Shown: piece by piece, positions 8,377 through 15,952 of the stretch
How positions within the stretch are numbered: position 1 is the stretch's first letter
How the letters are laid out: each line of letters starts with the position of its first letter
Made by a program: the position numbers and the translations under genes
Source: Saccharothrix deserti
Lineage (GTDB): Bacteria > Actinomycetota > Actinomycetes > Mycobacteriales > Pseudonocardiaceae
Reading direction: 5' to 3'
Assembly (NCBI RefSeq): GCF_009769385.1
Contig: NZ_VKAB01000031.1
Span: 84,077 to 148,076 of the forward strand
DNA length: 64,000 nucleotides
Notes under the pieces: generated by a model
Databases searched by the model: none
The model's input: only the letters and a program-made list of their open reading frames with translations
What the model was told of the DNA's origin: nothing

Positions 8377-8869
8377 TCCAGGCTGACCCGCACTCGTCCG
8401 CAAGCTCGACCGCGACGCGCAACACGGCGGACGACGGCACGACCCGGTCCACCAGCCCGGTGCGCAACGCCTCGTCGGCGGTCACCCGGCGTGCCACCAC
8501 CACCTGACCGCCGGTCACCCGGACGAAGCCGCCGTCGGAGGCCAGCACCCGCAGGTCGCACACGCTCACCAGCTCCGCCGCCTCACCGCACACACTGCCG
8601 CCGATCGCCGCGACCACCGGCACGGGCAGGTTCGCCAACGCGTCCCGCACACCGCGCAACGACGCCGATAACGCCTCGCGCTGCGCCGCCGAACTCCGGA
8701 CCAGCCGCTTGATGTCGGTCACGCACAGCCCGCGTCCGACGAGGAGCACGACGGCACGGGCGTCGACCACCGCGGGCAGCAGCGTGCGCAGGTCGTGCGG
8801 GACGGTGTCCGAGGGCTCGTCGACCCGGATGACCGCGATCCCGCCGGTGACATCGAGTGAGACGGCCAT
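8297..8869 (-). CDS. Shortened enoyl-CoA hydratase/isomerase-like protein
   Basis: 190 residues against about 255 for typical crotonases. The first oxyanion-hole region (GRGLCVTDI) and the second (AAIGGSVCGEAAELVSVCDLR) are recognisable. The segment that normally carries GLVPGGGGTQRL is missing between GGFVRVTGGQ and RRVTADEALRTGLVDRVV, and the C-terminal helices are cut short. The tail overlaps MarR by 80 bp. The frame is open far upstream, but the ATG at 8869 fits the family start; an ATG at 8908 is the alternative. Either a degraded paralogue or a divergent non-catalytic crotonase-fold protein. Confidence 0.6.
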   Translation of the reverse strand: MAVSLDVTGGIAVIRVDEPSDTVPHDLRTLLPAVVDARAVVLLVGRGLCVTDIKRLVRSSAAQREALSASLRGVRDALANLPVPVVAAIGGSVCGEAAELVSVCDLRVLASDGGFVRVTGGQVVVARRVTADEALRTGLVDRVVPSSAVLRVAVELADECGSAWIRQARQTRPDRVRAGASGSPGCTPPG

Positions 8870-8950
8870 GAGGCGGCAATCGTGGCCGAGGTTTCCCCCG
8901 GTTGTCATGTTCTGCCCCACTATCGAGTGATCGCGGGGTACAAATCCCCT

Positions 8951-9511
8951 GTGAAGCGGTGGGTGGTGGCGGCGGTGGCGCTGGTCGGGCTGACCGGGCT
9001 GACCGGCTGCGCGGTTCCGGTCGCGGGCAAGCCGACGCCTGGCCCGACGTCGTCGGCCGCCGGGGCGAAGCCCGAGGTCGTGCGCTGGATGAACAACTTC
9101 TGCGGGGTGGCCCAGTACATGGTCGCCTCGGGCGGGGTGACGTTCGACCAGAACCAGACCGATCCGGCGGCGGCGAAGAAGTCCATCAGCGACAACCTCG
9201 GCCGCGTGGTCGACGTGCTCGACGTCGTCCTGCACGACCTGGACGAGCTGACGCCCGCGCCGACCCCCGCCGCCGACACCGCGGTCGAGATCATCAGCGA
9301 GCCGCTGACCAGGGCGCGGGACAAGTTCGTCTCGGCCAAGTCGACCGTGGACGGCGCGCCGGAGCTGACCGCCGACGTGTTCTCCACCGTCATCCAGGAC
9401 ATGACCGAAGCCGTCACCGTGATGAACGAGGCCGTGGAGAAGATGGGCGTCGTGTCGCTGCCCGACGAATTCCGTGACGCCGCCGCACAAGCCGAAAACT
9501 GCGAGAGCTAG
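8951..9511 (+). CDS. Small secreted lipoprotein
   Basis: 186 residues. GTG start, lipobox LTGC with Cys20, then a helical domain beginning VRWMNNFCGVAQYMV and ending in NCES. The two conserved Cys could pair. The type is common in Pseudonocardiales and of unknown function. Divergent from the hydratase-like gene and convergent with the LuxR-type regulator, only 26 bp from the latter's stop. Confidence 0.75.
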   Translation: MKRWVVAAVALVGLTGLTGCAVPVAGKPTPGPTSSAAGAKPEVVRWMNNFCGVAQYMVASGGVTFDQNQTDPAAAKKSISDNLGRVVDVLDVVLHDLDELTPAPTPAADTAVEIISEPLTRARDKFVSAKSTVDGAPELTADVFSTVIQDMTEAVTVMNEAVEKMGVVSLPDEFRDAAAQAENCES

Positions 9512-9537
9512 CCGCCGTCTGCGGAGCAGCGGCCATG

Positions 9538-10455
9538 TCACAGCCAGCCTCGCCGCACGGCCTGCACGCCGGCCTGGAACCTGGTCTGCGCGCCGGACCG
9601 GTCCATCAGCTGACGCACCCGCCGCTGCACGGTGCGCGGACCCAGACGGAGCTGCCGGGCGATGCTCTCGTCGGTCAACCCCGCCGCGAGCAGCGCCACC
9701 AGCTGGGTGTCCACCTCGCCGCCGGAACCGCGCGGGCTGAACGGGATCGCGTTGTCCCAGTACAGGTCGAACATCGACACCAGCACGTCCAGCAGCGGTG
9801 ACGGCCGGATCAGCAGCACCTGGTCGACCACGCCGCGCACGGCCACCGGCAGCACGGCCACCCGCGCGTCCACCACGGCCAGCTTGAACGGCAGCGTCGG
9901 CGTCACCCTGGCCCGTTCCCCGAACGCGACCAGTTCCGCGATCTCGGCCAGCCGACCGGGCAGCTCCACGCTCGACCGGTCGTAGATCACGCGCCACTGC
10001 ACGTGCCGCCGCCGGGTGTCGACCTCCATCGCGGTGTGCTCCTCCACCGGCGTGATGTACGGCGGCTGGTCGAGCACGCACACCTCGGTCCGCGCGCCCG
10101 CCAGCAGCGCCTGCCACACGTCCCGCACCTGCCCGGCGCCGTTGACCAGCTCGACCATCGACGTGTCGTGGTGCTGCTCGGCGCGGTTGCGCAGGTAGAC
10201 CTCCATCAACGACGCCGCACCGGCCCGCGCCCGCCGGTGCCCGTCCTCGCGGGCGGCGATCAGCATCTCCACCGCCAGATCCGGCGGCACGGCCTGCCAC
10301 ACGTCGTCGGCGAGGCGCTGCACCACACCCAGGCGCACCAACTCCTCGAGCACCTCGGGCGGCGCCCCGGCCTCCTCCGCCGTGCACGAGCCCGTGCGGA
10401 CCAACCTCTCGTACACACGCGCCTGCTCGGCGGAGACACCCAGGTGTTCGAACAC
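9538..10455 (-). CDS. TrmB/LuxR-type transcriptional regulator
   Basis: 305 residues. N-terminal TrmB-like winged helix (FEHLGVSAEQARVYERLVRTG), a central PLD-like ligand domain (TEVCVLDQPPYITP), and a C-terminal LuxR HTH (LLAAGLTDESIARQLRLGPRTVQRRV). The GTG at 10455 was chosen because GGGGAG lies 9 nt upstream; an ATG at 10512 lacks a ribosome site. Divergent from the subtilase gene and a plausible regulator of it. Confidence 0.85.
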   Translation of the reverse strand: MFEHLGVSAEQARVYERLVRTGSCTAEEAGAPPEVLEELVRLGVVQRLADDVWQAVPPDLAVEMLIAAREDGHRRARAGAASLMEVYLRNRAEQHHDTSMVELVNGAGQVRDVWQALLAGARTEVCVLDQPPYITPVEEHTAMEVDTRRRHVQWRVIYDRSSVELPGRLAEIAELVAFGERARVTPTLPFKLAVVDARVAVLPVAVRGVVDQVLLIRPSPLLDVLVSMFDLYWDNAIPFSPRGSGGEVDTQLVALLAAGLTDESIARQLRLGPRTVQRRVRQLMDRSGAQTRFQAGVQAVRRGWL

Positions 10456-10674
10456 GCCCGCATTCTCCCCGATGCTCCGGACATCCCAACCGCCGTGAGC
10501 CGTCCGGCCCAACGCGGTGACGGGAACACGTCAGTGACGCGAAACTGCCGCGTTCCGCCTCTGGGCCGGCGCCCGACCTCGTGCCTACCTTGCACGCACT
10601 TCGCCGCCGTTCTCAGATCCCTGACTCCCTCGACGGCAGGCGAAGTCCCTGTAGTCGGAAGGAACAAAACCCCC

Positions 10675-12528
10675 GTGAACGGATTGCGACGCACCGCGCT
10701 GTGCGCGGCTGCCGTCTCGGCCACGCTGCTGTCCGGCGTGACGACGACGGCGACCGCCGCGCCCGTGGCGCATCCCGCCGCCGACCCGTTGGCGCAAGCC
10801 GCACAGTCCGAGTCGATGTCTTCTGGCACAGCCCGTCCGTACGAGCGGCTGATCGTGGGCTACAAGTCCACCGCCACCGAGGCGAGCTCGGACACCGCCG
10901 CCGCGCAGGACGCGAAGGCCAAGGGCGACAAGGTGGGCCGGGACCTCAACCTCCGGCGCCGCCTCGGCACCGGCGCCGCCGTGGTCGACCTCGGCGGCAC
11001 GGTCGACGGCACCGCCGCGTCCCGGGCCATCGAGGAGTTCAAGGCCGACCCCGACGTGGCCTACGTCGAGCCGGACCTGATGATGCAGCCGCTGGCGGAC
11101 CCGAACGACACCGACTACGCCAAGCAGTGGGACCTGTTCGAGGCCACCGCGGGCATGAACGTGCCGGGCGCGTGGGACAAGGCCACCGGCCAGGGCGTCA
11201 CGGTCGCGGTCATCGACACCGGCTACGTCGCGCACTCCGACCTGGCGAGCAAGGTCGTGGCGGGCTACGACTTCGTCTCCGACGCGGCGCGGGCGCGTGA
11301 CGGCAACGGCCGCGACTCGAACCCGGCCGACAACGGCGACTGGACGAAGACCGGCGACTGCGGCACGGACTCGCAGGGCAACCCGGTGCCGGCGCGCGAC
11401 CAGAACTCCAGCTGGCACGGCACGCACGTGGCGGGCACCATCGGCGCGGCCACGAACAACACCAAGGGCATCGCGGGCATCGCCTACGACGCGAGGATCC
11501 AGCCGATCCGCGTGCTCGCCCAGTGCGGCGGCAGCACCTCCGACATCGCCGACGCCATCGTGTGGGCCTCCGGCGGCACGGTGTCCGGCGTGCCGGCCAA
11601 CGCCACCCCGGCCAAGGTCGTCAACATGAGCCTGGGCGGCCAGTCCGCCTGCTCCGCGACCTACCAGAACGCGATCGACTCGGCGGTCGGCCGGGGCACG
11701 GCGGTCGTCGTCGCGGCGGGCAACTCCAACGCCGACATCTCCGGCTTCACCCCGGCGAGCTGCAACAACGTCATCGCGGTCGCGGCGAGCAGCCGTGAGG
11801 GCAACCGGGCGTTCTACTCGAACTACGGCAGCAAGGTCGACATCGCCGCACCCGGCGGCGAGACCCGGCGCGGCACCGACACTCCGGGCACGATCACCAC
11901 GCCGCAGAACGGCATCCTCTCCACGGTCAACGGCGGCGCCACCACGCCGGGCACCGAGAGCTACGCGCCGTACCAGGGCACCAGCATGGCCGCGCCGCAC
12001 GTCGCCGGTCTGGTCGCGCTGGTGGCGCAGGCGAACACGAGCCTGACCCCGGCGCAGATCGAGACGCTGATCAAGAACAACGCCCGCCCGCTCGCCGGCA
12101 CCTGCACCGGTGGCTGCGGCGCGGGTCTGGCCGACGCGGCGAAGACGGTCGCGGCGGCGGGTGGCGGCACCACCCCGCCTCCCAACGGCACGTTCCAGAA
12201 CGCGACAGACGTGCAGATCGTCGACCTGGGCACGGTGACGTCCTCGATCGCCGTGACGGGCCGGACGGGCAACGCGCCGTCGGCGCTCAAGGTCGGCGTC
12301 GACATCAAGCACACCTACCGCGGTGACCTGGTCCTCGACCTGATCGCCCCGGACGGGTCGGCGTACCGGCTGAAGAACTCGTCGTCCGGTGACTCCGCGG
12401 ACAACGTGGTCGCCACCTACACCGTGAACGCCTCCACCGAGGTCGCGAACGGCACGTGGAAGCTGCGGGTCCAGGACGCGTACTCGGGCGACACCGGCTA
12501 CATCGACGTGTGGAACCTGACCTTCTGA
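10675..12528 (+). CDS. Secreted subtilisin-like serine protease (S8) with P domain
   Basis: 617 residues. GTG start with ggaagga 11 nt upstream. Signal peptide about 1-30, I9-type propeptide about 45-140, and an S8 catalytic domain with triad Asp181 (VAVIDTG), His248 (HGTHVAG) and Ser437 (GTSMAAPH). A Pro-rich linker then leads to a C-terminal proprotein-convertase P domain about 510-617. Extracellular endopeptidase, autoprocessed. A hairpin terminator separates it from the following LanM gene, so it is a separate transcription unit. LanP-type leader peptidases belong to S8 too, but a role in leader removal here is only speculation. Confidence 0.92.
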   Translation: MNGLRRTALCAAAVSATLLSGVTTTATAAPVAHPAADPLAQAAQSESMSSGTARPYERLIVGYKSTATEASSDTAAAQDAKAKGDKVGRDLNLRRRLGTGAAVVDLGGTVDGTAASRAIEEFKADPDVAYVEPDLMMQPLADPNDTDYAKQWDLFEATAGMNVPGAWDKATGQGVTVAVIDTGYVAHSDLASKVVAGYDFVSDAARARDGNGRDSNPADNGDWTKTGDCGTDSQGNPVPARDQNSSWHGTHVAGTIGAATNNTKGIAGIAYDARIQPIRVLAQCGGSTSDIADAIVWASGGTVSGVPANATPAKVVNMSLGGQSACSATYQNAIDSAVGRGTAVVVAAGNSNADISGFTPASCNNVIAVAASSREGNRAFYSNYGSKVDIAAPGGETRRGTDTPGTITTPQNGILSTVNGGATTPGTESYAPYQGTSMAAPHVAGLVALVAQANTSLTPAQIETLIKNNARPLAGTCTGGCGAGLADAAKTVAAAGGGTTPPPNGTFQNATDVQIVDLGTVTSSIAVTGRTGNAPSALKVGVDIKHTYRGDLVLDLIAPDGSAYRLKNSSSGDSADNVVATYTVNASTEVANGTWKLRVQDAYSGDTGYIDVWNLTF

Positions 12529-12560
12529 CCGCCCCGACCCCATCGACCTGACCGAGGGGT

Positions 12561-12590
12561 GTGCCCGGTCCCGTGCGCGGGGCCGGGCAC
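12561..12590 (+). terminator. Hairpin terminator after the subtilase gene
   Basis: 13-bp arms at 12561-12573 (gtgcccggtcccg) and 12578-12590 with one mismatch and a 4-nt loop, 32 bp past the stop. Confidence 0.75.
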
Positions 12591-12633
12591 TTCGGCGTCA
12601 GGCGCGTGCTGGTGACCTGCGACGGAGCCCGTT

Positions 12634-12678
12634 TCCGCAGATGTGCGGTCCCACGTCCGGTCGTCCGCAAATCTGGGG
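12634..12678 (+). promoter_or_regulatory. Direct repeats upstream of lanM (candidate activator site)
   Basis: tccgcagatgtgcgg at 12634-12648 and tccgcaaatctgggg at 12664-12678, 12 of 15 identical and 30 bp apart (about three helical turns), 48-92 bp before the lanM start. Suits paired binding by a LuxR-type activator such as the LAL protein encoded downstream. Confidence 0.4.
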
Positions 12679-12725
12679 GCACGGCCCCCATGTGCGCCAC
12701 GGCGTGCCCATGACACTTTGAGCGC

Positions 12726-15632
12726 GTGTTCCCGTCCGCCGTAGACCGGCCCCCGACCACGTGGTGGCTCAGCGGTGTGCGCGGGGACCACCGAGAGCTG
12801 GTCGTCCCCCGTGGACGGCCCTCATGGGCCGCGTTCGTGGAACGCGCCGCCGCGACCGCGGCCCGTGCAGACTTCACCGACGGCGGCTGGGACACCGTCG
12901 GCGCAGCCGACAATCCGATCGAGGCGTTCGCCGCCGTCCTGAGCCCCTTGGTGCGCGCGGCGGTGGCCCGAGACCCCCGGCTGGACGCCGACTTCGCCCG
13001 CGCGCTGGGCAAGCGGCTGGCCCGGATCGCGGCACGCACCCTCGTGCTGGAGCTGAACCTCGAACGGGTCGCCGGGCGGCTCGCCGGCGACACACCGCGC
13101 GAGCGGTTCGCCGATTTCGTCCGCAACGTCGACCTGACCGCGCTGTTCGCCCGCTACCCGGTGCTGGCCCGGCTGCTCGGCCAGACGTGCCTGCACGCGG
13201 TCGAGGCGCAGGGTGAGCTGCTGGACCGGTTCGCGCGGGACCGGCCGGAGATCGTGCGGACCCTGCTCGACGGCCGCGACCCCGGCCCCCTCGCGCACGT
13301 GGAGTCCGCCAAGGGCGACTTGCACGCACGCGGCCGTTCGGTGGCCGTGCTGACCTTCGCCGACGGCCGCCGGATCGTCCACAAGCCGCGGCCGGTGGCG
13401 CTGCACCGGGCGTTCGCCGACCTGCTGACGTGGTTCGACGGGCACACCGGCCTGGGGCTGCGGCTGCCGCGTGCCGTCACCCGGCCGACCCACGGGTGGC
13501 TGGAGTTCGTGGAGCACCGGCCGTGCGCGGACGTCACCGAGGTCGGCCGGTTCTACCACCGGCTCGGCGGGCTGATCGCGCTGCTGTACGCGGTGGACGG
13601 CACGGACATGCACTACGAGAACCTGATCGCGGCGGGCGACCAGCCGGTGCTGGTGGACGTGGAGACGTTGTTCCACCCCACGGTCGGCATCCCGGCGGAC
13701 CCGGCGGCCGGTGCGCTGGCCCGGTCCGTGCACCGCACCGCCGTGCTGCCGCGCGTGCTGCTGGGCGAGCACGGCGCGCTGGACGTCGGCGGCATGGGCG
13801 GCGACCACGGCGACCGGTTGCCTGCCGACGGCGTGGCGTGGCTGCACCCCGGCACCGACCGGATGCGGCTGGTGCGCAGGCCCGCGCCGATGCCGCCGGC
13901 GCACAACCGCCCGGTGGTGGACGGTCGGGAAGCCGAGCCCGCCGACTACCAGGGCGCGCTGCTGGCCGGGTTCCGCATCGGCTACGACGCGCTGTACGAC
14001 CACCGCGCCGAACTTCACGCGCGGCTGGGCGTGTTCGCCGACCTGCCGGTGCGGTTCGTGCCCCGGATGACCCAGCTGTACGCGACGTTGCTGGACGAGT
14101 CGACGCACCCGGACGCGCTGCGCGGCGCGGCGGCCCGCCAGGACGCGCTCGACCTGCTGTGGGACCAGTCGTCGGACGACGACGTGGTGCGCGCCCTGGT
14201 GCCGCACGAGATGAGCGACCTGTGGGCGGGCGACGTGCCGCTGTTCACCACCCGGCCCGGCAGCCGGGACGTGTGGACCTCCACCGGTGAACGGGTGCCC
14301 GACCTGCTGCCGGTGTCCGGTCTGGACGCGGTCGCGGCCAAGGTCGCCGCGCTGGACGAGGTGGACCGCCACGACCAGCAGTGGCTGATCAGCGCCGGGC
14401 TGGCGAGCCGGCCCCGCCCGGTGGACCACCGCAGCGGCCTGGCCGTGGCCGCGCCGCTGGAGGCGTCCGTCCCGGACCCGCAACGCCTGCTGGTGGCCGC
14501 GTGCGGTGTCGCCGACGAGGTGCTGGCGCACGCCACCGCCGCCGCCGGCCGGGTCAACTGGGTCGGACTGGAGCTGGTGGACGACCGGTACTGGGCGGTC
14601 GCCGCGATGGGCGCGGGACTGTCCAACGGCTACACCGGCGTCGCGTTGTTCCTGGCGCAGCTGGGCAGGCTCACCGGCGCCGCCCGCTACACCGAGCACG
14701 CCCGCGACGCGCTCGCCCCGATCCCGGGCCTGCTGGCGGCGTTCGCCGAGGACGCCGAGATGGCGGTCGCCGTGGGCAGCGGCGCGTTCCACGGCCTGGG
14801 CGGGATCTGCTACGCCTTGGCGCGCCTGGCGAACCTGCTGGACGACGCGGAGATCGCGGGCTGGCTGCGCACCGCCGTCGACATCGCCGCGGCCGTGGAG
14901 ACGATCGGCGAGGACCCGGCCAACCTGGTCGAGGGCTGGGCGGGCGGACTGGCCGCGATGGCGGCCGTGCGGGCGGAAAGCGGCCTGCCCGCCGCCGGTG
15001 CGCTGGCCCGTGCCTACGCCGACCGGCTGCTGGCCGCGTCACCCGGCGGTGACGGTTTCGCCCGCGGCCGGGCGGGTGTCGGCTGGGCGTTGCTGCGCTA
15101 CGCGCGGACCGGCGGCGACGACCGCCACGGCGTGGTGGGTCGGGCGAACCTGCGCGCCGACCACGCGTTGCGGCAACGCCTGCTCGACGTGGCCGAAGCG
15201 GACCACAGCTGGTGCTCCGGGCTGTCCGGCGCGGTGCTCGCGCACACCGCCCACCCGGACCAACCGGTCGACGCCTGCACGCCGCACCTCGACCGGTGCC
15301 TGAACGCCCTGGCGGTGCACGAGCCCCTGCGAGACCTGAGCCTGTGCCACGGTGAGCTGGGCGTGATCGAGTCCCTGACCGTCCTCGCGGAACGCGGGCA
15401 CGGTCTGGCGTCGGCCATGCAGACCCGGCGTGCCGGACTCGTCCTCGGCGCGCTCGACCAGTACGGAGCGCGCTGCGGCACGCCGGGAGGCGTGCCGTCG
15501 GCCGGCCTGCTCACCGGGCTCTCGGGAATCGGGTACGGCTTGCTCCGCCTCGGTTTCCCCGAGCAGGTGCCGTCCGTGCTCCTGCTCGAATCCCTGCACG
15601 ACACCTACCCCCGCGAGGAGAACCACCGATGA
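12726..15632 (+). CDS. lanM: Class II lanthipeptide synthetase LanM
   Basis: 968 residues, bifunctional. The N-terminal DUF4135 dehydratase, about 90-450, includes GRRIVHKPRPVALH, TDMHYENLIA and VDVETLF, the kinase-like residues that phosphorylate then eliminate Ser/Thr. The C-terminal LanC-like cyclase, about 610-960, keeps its zinc ligands Cys830 (SWCSG), Cys874 and His875 (LCHGE). Known LanM enzymes install Dha/Dhb and close lanthionine rings from Cys. The GTG start has only a weak ribosome site. The stop overlaps the ATG of a 71-residue peptide gene (ATGA). No transporter or immunity gene is adjacent. Confidence 0.93.
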   Translation: MFPSAVDRPPTTWWLSGVRGDHRELVVPRGRPSWAAFVERAAATAARADFTDGGWDTVGAADNPIEAFAAVLSPLVRAAVARDPRLDADFARALGKRLARIAARTLVLELNLERVAGRLAGDTPRERFADFVRNVDLTALFARYPVLARLLGQTCLHAVEAQGELLDRFARDRPEIVRTLLDGRDPGPLAHVESAKGDLHARGRSVAVLTFADGRRIVHKPRPVALHRAFADLLTWFDGHTGLGLRLPRAVTRPTHGWLEFVEHRPCADVTEVGRFYHRLGGLIALLYAVDGTDMHYENLIAAGDQPVLVDVETLFHPTVGIPADPAAGALARSVHRTAVLPRVLLGEHGALDVGGMGGDHGDRLPADGVAWLHPGTDRMRLVRRPAPMPPAHNRPVVDGREAEPADYQGALLAGFRIGYDALYDHRAELHARLGVFADLPVRFVPRMTQLYATLLDESTHPDALRGAAARQDALDLLWDQSSDDDVVRALVPHEMSDLWAGDVPLFTTRPGSRDVWTSTGERVPDLLPVSGLDAVAAKVAALDEVDRHDQQWLISAGLASRPRPVDHRSGLAVAAPLEASVPDPQRLLVAACGVADEVLAHATAAAGRVNWVGLELVDDRYWAVAAMGAGLSNGYTGVALFLAQLGRLTGAARYTEHARDALAPIPGLLAAFAEDAEMAVAVGSGAFHGLGGICYALARLANLLDDAEIAGWLRTAVDIAAAVETIGEDPANLVEGWAGGLAAMAAVRAESGLPAAGALARAYADRLLAASPGGDGFARGRAGVGWALLRYARTGGDDRHGVVGRANLRADHALRQRLLDVAEADHSWCSGLSGAVLAHTAHPDQPVDACTPHLDRCLNALAVHEPLRDLSLCHGELGVIESLTVLAERGHGLASAMQTRRAGLVLGALDQYGARCGTPGGVPSAGLLTGLSGIGYGLLRLGFPEQVPSVLLLESLHDTYPREENHR

Positions 15633-15844
15633 GCGACGCCAACCACGACGAGGTCACCACCTGGAGCGAGGACCAGGACGGCGACCACCCCGCCGGGGAG
15701 ATGGCGCTGTCCCGCAAGACCAAGACCGGCGCCCGCGCCCGCGCGTTGGCCGGCCTGACCCTGGCCGTCGGCGCGTACGCGGTGGTGGCCGTGAGCGAAT
15801 CCACCATGACCACGGTGAGCGCCCCCGGTCTGACCATGGGCTGA
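15629..15844 (+). CDS. Cys-free 71-residue peptide coupled to lanM (putative precursor)
   Basis: Overlaps the lanM stop by 4 bp. Layout: acidic leader-like N-terminus (MSDANHDEVTTWSEDQDGDH), a basic patch (SRKTKTGARAR), a hydrophobic stretch (ALAGLTLAVGAYAVVAV), then a Ser/Thr-rich tail SESTMTTVSAPGLTMG. It contains no cysteine at all, so thioether rings cannot form within it; dehydrated Dha/Dhb residues could. A GA near residues 48-49 might be a leader cleavage site. Alternatively it is a small membrane protein giving immunity, with the true substrate elsewhere. A hairpin terminator follows. Confidence 0.7.
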   Translation: MSDANHDEVTTWSEDQDGDHPAGEMALSRKTKTGARARALAGLTLAVGAYAVVAVSESTMTTVSAPGLTMG

Positions 15845-15883
15845 CCACGTCATGACCGGGTAACGAGCCGCGCCGGACCGCCG

Positions 15884-15916
15884 AACTGCCCGCCCGCACT
15901 GGGGGTGCGGGCAGTT
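15884..15916 (+). terminator. Hairpin terminator after the lanM-peptide pair
   Basis: 10-bp perfect stem aactgcccgc (15884-15893) / gcgggcagtt (15907-15916), 40 bp beyond the peptide stop. It closes the two-gene unit before the LAL regulator gene. Confidence 0.75.
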
Positions 15917-15952
15917 TGGCGTGCGGTCGTTCGGCTTGACTAAGGTCGGCCC

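Noticed and set aside
8297..10489. 730-codon minus-strand frame
   Set aside because: Most is shadow of the lipoprotein and the LuxR-type regulator in another frame; only the last 190 codons resemble a crotonase.
12641..12721. 26-codon ORF with one Cys just before lanM as an alternative precursor
   Set aside because: No ribosome site, no leader-like acidic part, rich in Gly/Pro/His, and it overlaps the proposed regulatory repeats; likely chance.
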